A stretch of 64,000 nt of DNA, taken from the NCBI GenBank assembly GCA_040766985.1, contig JAXGPL010000011.1, positions 31,795 through 95,794 on the forward strand. The letters are read 5' to 3'. The position numbers were made by a program, and so were the translations under genes. Shown piece by piece: positions 35,511-44,777 of this stretch (the stretch's first letter is position 1; the number at the start of each line of letters is the position of its first letter). Below the pieces are notes generated by a model that ran no database searches, had not been told where the DNA came from, and was given only the letters and a program-made list of their open reading frames with translations. The DNA is from JAXGPL01 sp040766985. GTDB lineage: Bacteria; Bacillota; Sulfobacillia; JAUYEG01.

Positions 35511-36269
35511 GTGGCTTCGTACACGACCGAGGCCGTGATTTTGCGGGCCAGGGACTTCGGGGAGGCGGACCGCCTGCTGACCCTGTTCACCCTGACCAAT
35601 GGCAAGGTCACGGCCAAGGTCCGCGGCGCCCGCAAACCCAAGAGCCGCCTCGCCGGAGCCACCCTGCCGCTCACTCACGCCGAGGTTATGCTTTGGCAAG
35701 GCCGCTCCAACATCCATACCCTCACCCAGGCGGTCAGCCGCGACGCCTACGCCCCCCTGCGCGACGACCTGCGGCGCCTGGCCCTGGCCAATCTGGCGGC
35801 AGAGATGGTCGACCTGCTGACCGAGGAGGGCTCCCCCTCATCGGAGACGTACGTCGCCCTTCTTCAAACCATGGCCTTGATCGCCTACGGCGAAGCCCCG
35901 GCCCTCGCGGCCTACTCCCTAGCCTTCCGGATGCTGCGGGCAGCCGGCCTGCTTGCGCCCCTGCGGCGATGCGCCGATTGCGGCCGGGCGCTGGATGCCG
36001 GGCGCGCGATTGCCTGGTCGGCCGCCAGGGCGGCGTTCGTCTGCGGCGAGTGCCGGCCCGGTGACGAACCCGTTGCGAGGGTGCGGCCGGACACGCTGGG
36101 GGTGCTCGGGGTCCTCCTGGAGGGCTCGCCGCGCGTGCTCCGGGCCCTGCGGGTGGATGATGCGGTCGCCCGGCAACTCCGGGTGGTGCTCTGGGATTCG
36201 CTTAACGTCCACCTCGACAGAAGGCCGCGGAGCCTTGATTTTCTGGATGCGTTGCGGGCGAGGCCCTGA
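35511..36269 (+). CDS. recO: DNA repair protein RecO
   Basis: RecO anneals ssDNA and loads RecA in the RecFOR pathway. The 252-residue protein has the N-terminal OB fold (TTEAVILRARDFGEADRLLT, VRGARKPKSRLAGATLPLTH) and a C-terminal helical domain. The zinc site is CADCGRALDAG and FVCGECRP (CxxC ... CxxC). GTG start. It lies upstream of the glycyl-tRNA synthetase genes, the usual Clostridia order. Confidence 0.92.
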   Translation: MASYTTEAVILRARDFGEADRLLTLFTLTNGKVTAKVRGARKPKSRLAGATLPLTHAEVMLWQGRSNIHTLTQAVSRDAYAPLRDDLRRLALANLAAEMVDLLTEEGSPSSETYVALLQTMALIAYGEAPALAAYSLAFRMLRAAGLLAPLRRCADCGRALDAGRAIAWSAARAAFVCGECRPGDEPVARVRPDTLGVLGVLLEGSPRVLRALRVDDAVARQLRVVLWDSLNVHLDRRPRSLDFLDALRARP

Positions 36270-36349
36270 ACCCGATGTGGACCCGCGGAGACCGTGTTAC
36301 CAGTTTACTTGGTCTCTCTGAGCACCAATTCTGCAGGACCTGGTCACAG

Positions 36350-36380
36350 AACGACCGCGATAGACCTTCATGGTCGTTTT
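36350..36380 (+). terminator. Candidate terminator after recO
   Basis: AACGACC (36350-36356) and GGTCGTT (36372-36378) form a 7-bp stem followed by TT, in the 216-bp gene-free stretch 36270-36485. A second inverted repeat (GGCCCCCAT / ATGAGGGCCC) follows at about 36382-36412. I see no gene in this stretch. Confidence 0.4.
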
Positions 36381-36485
36381 GGGCCCCCATCTCACCGAAT
36401 GAGGGCCCCGCGAGTACGCATTGCCGGCGCACGTGGATCCTTTGAGACCAGATCGCCAGCCGCAGCGCCAGCATGTCCATTTGCC

Positions 36486-36515
36486 TTGACACCCGGGGCT
36501 CGGCCTTGTTAGAGT
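36486..36515 (+). promoter_or_regulatory. Sigma-A promoter of the glyQS operon
   Basis: TTGACA (36486-36491, perfect -35), 18-bp spacer, TAGAGT (36510-36515). The predicted start at about 36522 leaves a ~270-base T-box leader before the terminator. Confidence 0.65.
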
Positions 36516-36521
36516 CTCGGT

Positions 36522-36792
36522 GAAGCCGGGCATTCACCGCCCGGCCGAACGCCCCCGGCCGTGCGCCAGGGCGCGCAGGATGGGACAACATAATACCGCC
36601 CCGACGATGGAGAGGATTAACCTCGGCGGGCCCGTTAAGAGAGCCGGCGGTTGGTGCGAGCCGGACGAGTCACGAGGCCAAGGCGCTCCGGAGGGGAGCC
36701 AAATGAGGTGGGCCGGCCGTTTCGGCCGGTCAAGCAGGGTGGAACCGCGGCGCAAAACCCGTCCCTGCCCGTACCGGGCAAGGGCGGGTTTT
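36522..36792 (+). promoter_or_regulatory. T-box leader (tRNA-Gly sensing) of glyQS
   Basis: The leader senses uncharged tRNA-Gly. Visible elements are a stem I distal part AAGAGAGCCGG ... GGTGCGAGCCGG (about 36637-36664) and a likely glycine specifier GGC at 36676-36678. The conserved T-box AGGGTGGAACCGCGG is at 36736-36750. An intrinsic terminator follows: AAAACCCG ... GGGTTTT, with nested CCCTGCCCG/GGGCAAGGG, at 36754-36792. Pairing of the tRNA acceptor end with the T-box bulge would favour the antiterminator and read-through into glyQ. Confidence 0.9.
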
Positions 36793-36847
36793 CGGTTTGG
36801 ATGGGCCAGCCGTACCGCCGTCGCCCAGGCAGCGCAGTGCCAAACGT

Positions 36848-37768
36848 ATGACGCCGACGATGGAGGTGGTCATCCTGTACCTGCAAGACCTGCTGATGCG
36901 CCTGGAGTCCTACTGGACCCGGCAGGGGTGCGCGATCTGGTTTCCGTACGATGTCGAGAAAGGCGCAGGCACGATGAACCCGGCGACTTTCTTCCGCGCC
37001 CTTGGCCCCGAGCCGTGGCGGATCGCCTACCTCGAACCGTCGCGCCGCCCCGTCGACGCGCGGTACGGCGAGAACCCCAATCGGCTTTACCAGCACCTTC
37101 AGTATCAGGTGCTGCTCAAGCCCTCGCCGGACGACGTTCAAGAGGTATACCTCGCCAGCCTTGCCGACCTCGGGATCGACGCCCGGGCGCACGACATCCG
37201 GTTTGTCGAGGACAACTGGGAGGCGCCGACGCTCGGCGCCTGGGGCACGGGCTGGGAAGTCTGGCTTGACGGCCAGGAGATCACGCAGTTCACCTATTTC
37301 CAGCAGGTCGGCGGCATCGATGTGCGGCCGGTTGCCGCGGAGATTACCTACGGCCTTGAGCGGATCGCGTCGTACGTCCAGAGGGTGTCGTCGGTGTACG
37401 AAATCCAGTACTCCGCCGGCCTGTCCTACGGAGACATCTTCCATCGTGCCGAGGTGGAGCATTCGGTCTACAGCTTTGAGCTGGCCGACACCGACATGCT
37501 GATGCGGGCGTTTGAGATGTACGAGGGCGAAGCGCGCCGCGCGCTCGACGGGGGGCTCCTGCTGCCGGCCTACGACTACGTTCTCAAATGCTCCCACTCG
37601 TTCAACATCCTCGAAGCGCGCGGAGCAGTGAGTGTGGCGCAACGCACAGCCATGCTCGGGCGCTGCCGGCAGCTCTCGCGGGCATGCGCCCGGACCTACC
37701 TGGCACAACGGGAGGGCATGGGGTTTCCGCTGCTCGGAGCCACTAGCAGAGGGACGGTGACCGCGTGA
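36848..37768 (+). CDS. glyQ: Glycyl-tRNA synthetase alpha subunit
   Basis: The alpha subunit carries the class II catalytic core of the alpha2beta2 enzyme. The motifs are WTRQGCAIWFPYDVEKGAGT, NPATFFRALGPEPWRIAYLE, PSRRPVDARYGENPNRLYQH, VEDNWEAPTLGAWGTGWEVW and EITQFTYFQQVGGID. The start is unclear: ATG 36848 or ATG 36860 are in frame, but the best GGAGGTGG (36862-36869) lies after both. This hints at a non-ATG start near the conserved YLQDLLMRLE. It is regulated by the T-box upstream and overlaps glyS by 4 bp. Confidence 0.93.
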   Translation: MTPTMEVVILYLQDLLMRLESYWTRQGCAIWFPYDVEKGAGTMNPATFFRALGPEPWRIAYLEPSRRPVDARYGENPNRLYQHLQYQVLLKPSPDDVQEVYLASLADLGIDARAHDIRFVEDNWEAPTLGAWGTGWEVWLDGQEITQFTYFQQVGGIDVRPVAAEITYGLERIASYVQRVSSVYEIQYSAGLSYGDIFHRAEVEHSVYSFELADTDMLMRAFEMYEGEARRALDGGLLLPAYDYVLKCSHSFNILEARGAVSVAQRTAMLGRCRQLSRACARTYLAQREGMGFPLLGATSRGTVTA

Positions 37769-39918
37769 TGGCCGCGACTTCCCCGGAAACCAGAGACCTG
37801 TTGTTCGAGCTGGGGTTGGCCGAGGTGCCGGCCCGGTTCATGCCGGACGTGGTTTCTCAGTTGGCCGAACGGCTGGGCGAGGCCCTTGGGGAGGCCGGCC
37901 TCGGCCACGGTGACGTCCGCACCTATGGCACGCCGCGCCGTGCCGCCGTCGTGGTATGTGGCCTCTGGACCAGGCAGCCCGATCGCACGCAGGAGATCCG
38001 GGGACCGTCCGTCAAGGCCGGGATTGGCGCCGACGGCGAGCCGACCAAGGCAGCGCTGGGCTTCGCGCGCTCCCAGGGGCTCGGCGTGGACCGGCTGGTG
38101 CGCCGCGACGCAGGCGGGGGCGTGGAGTACCTGTATGCTCTGAAGGTCGAACCAGGACGGCTGACCGCTGAGTTGCTGCCGGAGATGTTGCCTCGCGTGG
38201 TGCTTGGGATGCAGTTTCCGCGCAACATGCGGTGGGGGCCGTACGAAGTCAGCTTCGTCCGCCCGATCCGCTGGCTGTTGTGCTTGTTCGGTAACCGCCC
38301 GTTGCGGATCGAGCTTCCGGGACTGCCGCCGGGGCTGAGCGAGCCGCCGGGGTCGAGCCGCGGGCATCGTTTCCTCGCCCCGGGGCCCGTCCACATCCAG
38401 AGCCCGGCGGGTTATGTTGATTCGTTGCGCACCGCCGGGGTCATCGTCGATCCGGCCGAGCGGCGAGAGACCATCGTCCGCGGGGCACAGAAGCTGGCCG
38501 CTGACGCCGGTGGGGCCGTCGATCTACGGGAAGACCTGCTCTCTGAGCTAACCTGGCTCAGCGAACACCCCACGCCGGTTCTCGGCGGCTTCGACGCCGA
38601 GAACCTGGTGCTCCCCGAACCGGTCCTGGTTACCGTAATGCAGCACCACCAGCGCTTCCTGTCAGTCCGCCGCGCCGATGGGCCGGGCCTCGGGCCGTGG
38701 TTTGTGGGCGTCCGCGACGGCGGCCGCGAACACCTTCCGACCGTCCGCTCCGGCTACGAGACCGTGCTCCGTGCACGCCTGGCCGATGCGCGCTTTTTCT
38801 TTGCCGAGGACCGCAAGTGGCTGCTGTCCGACCGGGAGGCCGAGCTTGAGGATCTCGTCTACCAGGAGAAACTCGGCACGATGGGCGATAAGGTTCGCCG
38901 CCTCAAACCGCTGGTGCTGGCCATCGCCGAGCTTTTTGAGTTGGACGCCGGCAGCCAGATCAGAGCCGTCCGCGCCGCTCAACTAGCCAAATGCGACCTG
39001 GTTACGCAGATGGTCCGCGAACTGCCGGAGTTGCAGGGTGTGATGGGCCGCGAGTACGCCCTCCTCGACGGTGAGCCGGCCGAGGTCGCGGCCGCCATCG
39101 GTGAGCAGTACCTTCCCGCCGGCGAAGGATCCACACCGCCGTCGACACCCACCGGGCTCGTCCTATCGGTTGCGGACAGGCTCGACGCCCTTCTGGGCCA
39201 CTACTGGGCCGGCGTTCGCCCAACGGGGTCTCAGGACCCCTACGGCATGCGCCGCGCGGCGCAGGGTATTGTGGCAGGGCTCTTGGCGCAGGGACGCCAC
39301 CTCGACCTCAACCTGGCCCTCGACGCGGCCGCTGAGGTCTACCGTGCCGCCGGGTTCGCCGAGCAGGCGCTCGAAACAGCGCTGCCAGAGGTGCGTACGT
39401 TGCTCCAAGCCCGCGTCTCCGCCGCCCTTGACGAGGCCGGCGTGGCGTACGACGAGATCAGCTGCGTGCTCGGGGCGACGGGGCTGCCGTGCGACCCGGT
39501 GGCGCTGATGGCGGCCGGCAAGGCCCTCGCGCAGGCACGAAGCGAAGCCTGGTTCCGGGACGTGAGCGCCGCCGCCGTGCGCGCAAGTGGCCTCGGCGGC
39601 CGCGCAGCGACCGAGAGCGGTGCGGCACAGCCGGATCCTGTTTTGTTTGAGAGCGACTTTGAGCGCGAGCTTCATTCGGCGCATGCCGCGGTGGCGGCCG
39701 GGGCGGCCGAACACCTGGCAGCGGGGCAGTTCCATAGACTACTGGCGCGGGCTCGGTGACCTTGTTGGTCCCGTGAACCGCTTCTTTGACGGAGTCTTGG
39801 TGATGGCCCAGCAGGAGAACCTTCGCCGCAACCGCTTGGCTCTGTGCCATCAGGTCCGCGTCGCTTTCGCCGGTGCCGCGACCCCAGCCGTCGTCTGGCC
39901 GGGCGAAGGCAATCCTAG
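37765..39918 (+). CDS. glyS: Glycyl-tRNA synthetase beta subunit (frame breaks at the 3' end)
   Basis: The beta subunit binds tRNA-Gly and is needed for activity. It starts LLFELGLAEVPARFMPDVVS, has MGMQFPRNMRWGP-like LGMQFPRNMRWGPYEVSFVR, LADARFFFAEDRKWL and YQEKLGTMGDKVRRL, and ends with a DALR-like anticodon domain. The uninterrupted frame stops at 39759, too early. The family ending (LGDLVGPVNRFFDGVLVMA, ENLRRNRLAL) is in another frame and is restored by dropping one G from GGG at 39749-39751. A further shift at CCCC 39882-39885 would give a stop at 39916-39918, used here as the probable end. Confidence 0.87.
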
Positions 39919-39943
39919 ATTGTCGGCGGGTAGGGAGAAGTCG

Positions 39944-40808
39944 ATGAAACAGAGGCGCAGACGCAAGCCGCCCGGGGTCGGACCTCTTCTCCGACCGCCC
40001 GGTTGTGTACGTCGTTTCAGACTCGATCGGCGAAACCGCCGAACTGGTCACCCGCGCCGCCCTGAGCCAGTTCAACAGCGGGCGCGTCGAGATCTTCCGC
40101 ATTCCCTATGTGGAGGATGAGGAGGGCATCGGCGATGTCCTCGACCAGGCGCAGGGACATCGGTGCATCATCGTCTACACGCTCGTTCTGCCGGAGATGC
40201 GAGAGAAACTCCGGGCCCGGGCGGAGGAGGCGGGAATCCCGGCCGTCGACATTATGGGGCCGATGATGGATGCCCTTGCGAGCATCGTCAGCACGCAACC
40301 CAAGCTGCAGCCGGGCCTGGTGCACAAGCTCGACGAGGAGTACTTCCGCCGCGTCGAGGCCGTCGAGTTCGCCGTCAAGTACGACGACGGGCGTGACCCG
40401 CGCGGCCTGCTCAAGGCCGATGTGGTGCTTATCGGCGTGTCGCGCACCTCCAAGACGCCGGTCAGCCTGTACCTCGCCAACCGCGGCATCAAGGTCGCCA
40501 ACGTTCCGCTGGTCCCGGAGTTGCCGGCTCCTGAGGAGTTGACCCTGCTACCGCGCGGCCGGGTGATCGGACTGACCATCGATCAGGTTTCCCTGCAGGG
40601 CATCCGCAATGAGCGGCTTCGCACGCTCGGTCTCGCCGTTGGCGCCGATTACGCCGAACCCCTGCGTATCGAGCGGGAGTTGGAGCACGCAAACGAGGTC
40701 TTCCGCAGGCTTAACTGCCCCATCGTCGAGGTGACCGGTCGTGCCGTGGAGGAGACTGCAAGCAAGGTGCTCGAACTCGTCCAAAGGTACGGCTCGCAAC
40801 AAATCTAG
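39944..40808 (+). CDS. Pyruvate phosphate dikinase regulatory protein (PDRP1/YqfL family, DUF299)
   Basis: This bifunctional regulator phosphorylates and dephosphorylates the active-site threonine region of PPDK. The 267-residue intact frame begins with GTG at 40005: YVVSDSIGETAELVTRAALS, then HKLDEEYFRRVEAVEFAVKY, the P-loop-like IGVSRTSKTPVSLYLANRG and GLTIDQVSLQGIRNERL. An ATG at 39944 with GGGAGAAG upstream probably is the true start; removing one G from GGGG at 39974-39977 joins its frame through DLFSDRPVV to the main frame. ppdK follows after 16 bp. Confidence 0.9.
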
Positions 40809-40824
40809 CAAGGAGGTCCTGGGG

Positions 40825-43559
40825 ATGAAGTCGGGAGCTAAGTGGGTGTACCGGTTCGCGGAGGGCGACGCTTCGATGCGCGCCATCCTGGGAGGCAAGG
40901 GAGCAGGGCTCGCGGAGATGACCCGCATCGGCCTCCCTGTGCCGCCGGGCTTTACGATCAGCACGCGGGCCTGCATCTCCTATAGCGCCGACCCTGGCCA
41001 CAGGCTGCCCGTGGGGCTGGATGAGCAGGTCGAGACCGCGCTCACCGCCCTTGAGGCGGAGATGAACAAGCGATTCGGCGACCCCGCCAACCCGTTGCTG
41101 GTGTCGGTGCGTTCCGGCGCAGCGGTTTCGATGCCCGGGATGATGGACACTATCCTCAACCTCGGCCTCAACGACGAAACCACAGCGGGGCTGGCCCGGC
41201 AGACCGGCGACGAACGCTTCGCCTGGGACTGCTACCGGCGTCTTCTGGCCATGTTCGGCGAGGTCGTCATGAAGTGCAGCGCGGGCGCTTTCGAGGCCAT
41301 CCTCGAGGACGCACGCGAACGAGCCGGGGTCCGGCACGATCACGAGCTTCCGCCCGAGGACCTCAAGGATATCGCGGCACGCTTTCAGGCGACGATCAGC
41401 AGGTCCGCCGGATGCCCGTTTCCGCAGAACCCCCGCGAGCAGTTGACGCTCGCCGTCCAGGCCGTGTTCGAGTCCTGGAACAACGACCGCGCGCGGGTGT
41501 ATCGCGACCTGAACAAGATTCCCCACGACCTCGGCACGGCAGTCAACGTCCAGGCGATGGCTTTCGGCAATCTCGACCTCGAGTCGGGCTCGGGCGTCCT
41601 CTTCACCCGCAACCCTTCCACCGGCGAGCCGACGATCCTCGGCGAGTACCTCCCCAAGGCGCAGGGCGAGGATGTCGTCGCCGGCATCCGGACGCCGCTG
41701 CCAGTCGAACGGATGCGCGAGACGCAGCCCGGCGTGTACGCCGAGCTGGAGCGGGTTTCCAGGTTGCTCGAGCAGCACTACCGCGAAGTCCAGGACATCG
41801 AGTTCACAGTCGAGCGTGGCCGCCTCTTCTTGCTTCAGACGCGTTCCGCCAAGCTCACCGCCGAGGCCGCCGTCCGGCGCGCCGTCGACTTCGTGGCGGA
41901 AGGCCTGATCGACAAGAACGAGGCGGTTCGCCGCGTCCCCCCGGAGGCGGTCGAGCGGCTGCTGCACAGGCGTATCGACCCAGCCTCCAAGGTCGAAGTC
42001 GTTGCGCGCGGGCTCCCAGCTTCGCCGGGGGCGGCCACCGGGGCTGTCGTGTTCGACGCCACCCGCGCCGAGAGGCTTGCCTCGCGCGGCCAGCGGGTCC
42101 TTCTGGTCCGGCCCGAGACCACTCCCGACGACATCCACGGCATGGTTGCCGCCCAGGGGGTCCTGACCAGCCGGGGCGGGATGACCTGCCACGCCGCTAT
42201 CGTCGCCCGCCACATGGGCAAGCCGTGTGTCGTCGGGTGCGACGAGTTGCGGATCGACCTTGGCACGGCGGTCGTGGCGGTGCGGGGCAGGCAGTACGCA
42301 GAGGGTGACGTCTTGTCCATCGACGGCGCGACGGGCGAGGTCGTCGCGGGCGAGGTTCGGATGATTGAGCCTGAGCTGTCGGACGCGTTGCTGCAGATTC
42401 TGGCGTGGGCGGACGATGCACGCAAGCTCGGCGTGCGTGCCAACGCCGATACCCCGCCCGAGCTGCGCGGGCGCGGGGATTCGGGGCGGAGGGAATCGGG
42501 CTCTGCCGGACCGAGCACATGTTCATGGCCCAGGACCGGCTGCCGGTGGTTCAGGAGATGATCATGGCGGAAACCGCCGAGATGCGCGCGGTCGCCCTCG
42601 CCAGGCTCCTGCCGATGCAGCGCGGTGATTTCTACGGCATCCTGGCGGCCATGGATGGGCTTCCGGTCACCATCCGGCTGCTCGACCCGCCGTTGCATGA
42701 GTTCTTGCCGAACATCCCGGACCTCGAACACGAGGCCCGCCGCCTCAAGCGGCGCGCGCGGAAGTACAGCAGGGAGGCCAACGTCAACGGCGGCGGGGCC
42801 CAAGCCGTGGCGGCCGTGACGCAGGCCCAGGCCAAGGTCGACGCCGCTTTGGAGCGACTGGACCGGGTGCAGCGGATGATCCGCCGTGCCCGTGCCCTGG
42901 CCGAGGCCAACCCCATGCTCGGTCTACGCGGCTGCCGACTGGGCATTGTCTTCCCGGACATTTACGAGATGCAGGCGAGGGCGATCTTCGAAGCAACGGC
43001 CCGCCTCGTCGCCGAGGGCAGGGATCCGCGGCCCGAAGTGATGATCCCGCTCGTCGGGCATGTCAAGGAGTTGGCTGCTACGCGTGCGGCCGTTGAGGCC
43101 GTGGCGGCCGCGATCGTCGCGGAGACGGGCCGGCGCCTGCCGGTCGTGATCGGGACGATGATCGAGCTCCCGCGCGCCGCCTTGACGGCCGGGGAGATCG
43201 CGACGGAAGCCGAGTTCTTTTCCTTCGGCACCAACGACCTGACGCAGACTGCCTTCGGCTATTCGCGCGACGACGCCGAGGGCAAGTTCCTGCACCACTA
43301 CATCCAGACGGGCATCCTCAAGGAGAACCCGTTCGCTGTCCTGGATCGCGAAGGTGTCGGCCAACTGGTGAGGTACGGGGTCGACCGGGGCCGCGCCGTC
43401 AGGCCGGGGCTCAAGATCGGTATTTGCGGCGAACACGGCGGCGAGCCCTCGTCCATCGCTTTCTGCCACGAAGCCGGGCTTGATTACGTGAGTTGCTCGC
43501 CGTACCGTGTGCCGATAGCGCGTCTGGCTGCGGCGCAAGCAGCGTTGGCCGAGAGCTAG
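40825..43559 (+). CDS. ppdK: Pyruvate, phosphate dikinase (one frame break)
   Basis: PPDK interconverts pyruvate + ATP + Pi with PEP + AMP + PPi. ATG 40825 has AAGGAGGT upstream. The domains in order are ATP-grasp (LGGKGAGLAEMTRIGLPVPP; DVQ-type linker), the phosphohistidine swivel (LTSRGGMTCHAAIVARHMGK) and the PEP-binding barrel (GIGLCRTEHMF, GLRGCRLGI, FFSFGTNDLTQTAFGYSRDD, IGICGEHGGEPSSIAFCHEA). The frame changes between 42465 and 42478 in a G/C run, so the raw reading is split into two overlapping frames. The barrel also has a long charged insertion (about 60 residues, predicted coiled coil) before NPMLGLRGC. Confidence 0.92.
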
Positions 43560-43612
43560 CGCACATAGCCGCGGCCGGGACAACAGGCTTTGCCCCTGTT
43601 CCCGGCGAACCT

Positions 43613-43638
43613 ACCCCCAGGGGTGTCCCCCTGGGGGT
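43613..43638 (+). promoter_or_regulatory. Perfect hairpin overlapping the dgt ribosome site
   Basis: ACCCCCAGGGG (43613-43623) pairs perfectly over 11 bp with CCCCTGGGGGT (43628-43638), loop TGTC. The 3' arm GGGGGTGG is also the best Shine-Dalgarno for dgt (GTG at 43648). It can serve as a terminator after ppdK, but the T tract is short (GGTTTCTT), and it can also hide the ribosome site. Confidence 0.6.
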
Positions 43639-43647
43639 GGTTTCTTC

Positions 43648-44775
43648 GTGAGCGGCGATATCGCCGTCCAAACCTTGGTACGCGAGCGGCTGGAACGGCA
43701 AGAAGACCTTCTGCTGGCGCCGGAGGCGACGCGCAGCGCGCTGTCGCGCGGGCGGCAGAGGCCGGAGGAGCCTTGCCCGACGCGTACGGCATTCCAGCGG
43801 GACCGCGACCGGATCGTCCACAGTAAGGCGTTCCGGCGGCTCAAGCACAAGACCCAGGTGTTCATCGCGCCCGCCGGCGACCACTACCGCACGCGGCTGA
43901 CGCACACGCTCGAGGTTTCCCAGATTGCGCGGTCGATCGCCCGGGCCATCGCCCTCAACGAGGATCTCGCCGAAGCCATCGCCCTTGGCCACGATTTGGG
44001 GCACACGCCTTTCGGGCACCTCGGCGAGGACGTGCTCGACGAATGCCTACGCGCCCTGAAGGGGGACGGCGGACCGCCGGGGAGCGGTTTCAGGCACGCT
44101 CAGCAGAGCCTGCGTGTTGTCGAAGTGCTCGAGGGCATGGGCCGCGGGCTCAATTTGACCTGGGAGGTGCGCGACGGCATTCTCCAGCACTCCGGGGACG
44201 GCACCCCGGGGACGAGCGAGGGCTGCGTCGTGCAGCTGGCCGACAGCATCGCCTACCTCAACCACGACATTGACGACGCGGTTCGCGCGGGTATCCTCCT
44301 GCCGGAGCGGATCCCGCCGGTGGTCACGCGCGTCCTCGGCGACCACCACTCGCAGCGGATCAATACCATGGTAGTGGACGTAATCCGGCGCTATGCGAGC
44401 GACGGCCGCGTCGGTTTCAGCCCGGCGGTTAAGGAAGCGCACGATGAGCTGGAACGATTTATGTTCGAACACGTCTACCTCGGGGAGTACACCGCCGTTG
44501 AGCGCGAGAAGGCGGCCCGCCTGCTGAAGCTGCTGTTCGAGTGGTACGTCCGCGATCCGGGCGAGCTTGCCGGCCAGGATGCGTGTTCGGGCGACCGCGG
44601 CGGCGGCGAGCCCGGCGCGGCTCCTCTTGCCGCGGGCGACGTTCCCCGGGCAGTCGCCGACTATATCGCGGGCATGACCGACCGTTTTGCCATCGAGCAG
44701 TTCGAGACGCACTACGTGCCGTCTCCGTTGCGGCCCGACGACCTTCGTTCATCGCTCCGGAAGGATATGTCCTAA
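43648..44775 (+). CDS. dgt: Deoxyguanosinetriphosphate triphosphohydrolase-like protein
   Basis: Family members remove triphosphate from dNTPs. The 375-residue protein has the dGTPase-type HD motifs: FQRDRDRIVHSKAFRRLKHK, TRLTHTLEVSQIARSIARAI, LGHDLGHTPFGHLGEDVL and LADSIAYLNHDIDDAVRAG. GTG start. The gene stands between ppdK and dnaG, as in other Clostridia; its stop is two bases from the dnaG start. Confidence 0.92.
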   Translation: MSGDIAVQTLVRERLERQEDLLLAPEATRSALSRGRQRPEEPCPTRTAFQRDRDRIVHSKAFRRLKHKTQVFIAPAGDHYRTRLTHTLEVSQIARSIARAIALNEDLAEAIALGHDLGHTPFGHLGEDVLDECLRALKGDGGPPGSGFRHAQQSLRVVEVLEGMGRGLNLTWEVRDGILQHSGDGTPGTSEGCVVQLADSIAYLNHDIDDAVRAGILLPERIPPVVTRVLGDHHSQRINTMVVDVIRRYASDGRVGFSPAVKEAHDELERFMFEHVYLGEYTAVEREKAARLLKLLFEWYVRDPGELAGQDACSGDRGGGEPGAAPLAAGDVPRAVADYIAGMTDRFAIEQFETHYVPSPLRPDDLRSSLRKDMS

Positions 44776-44777
44776 CG

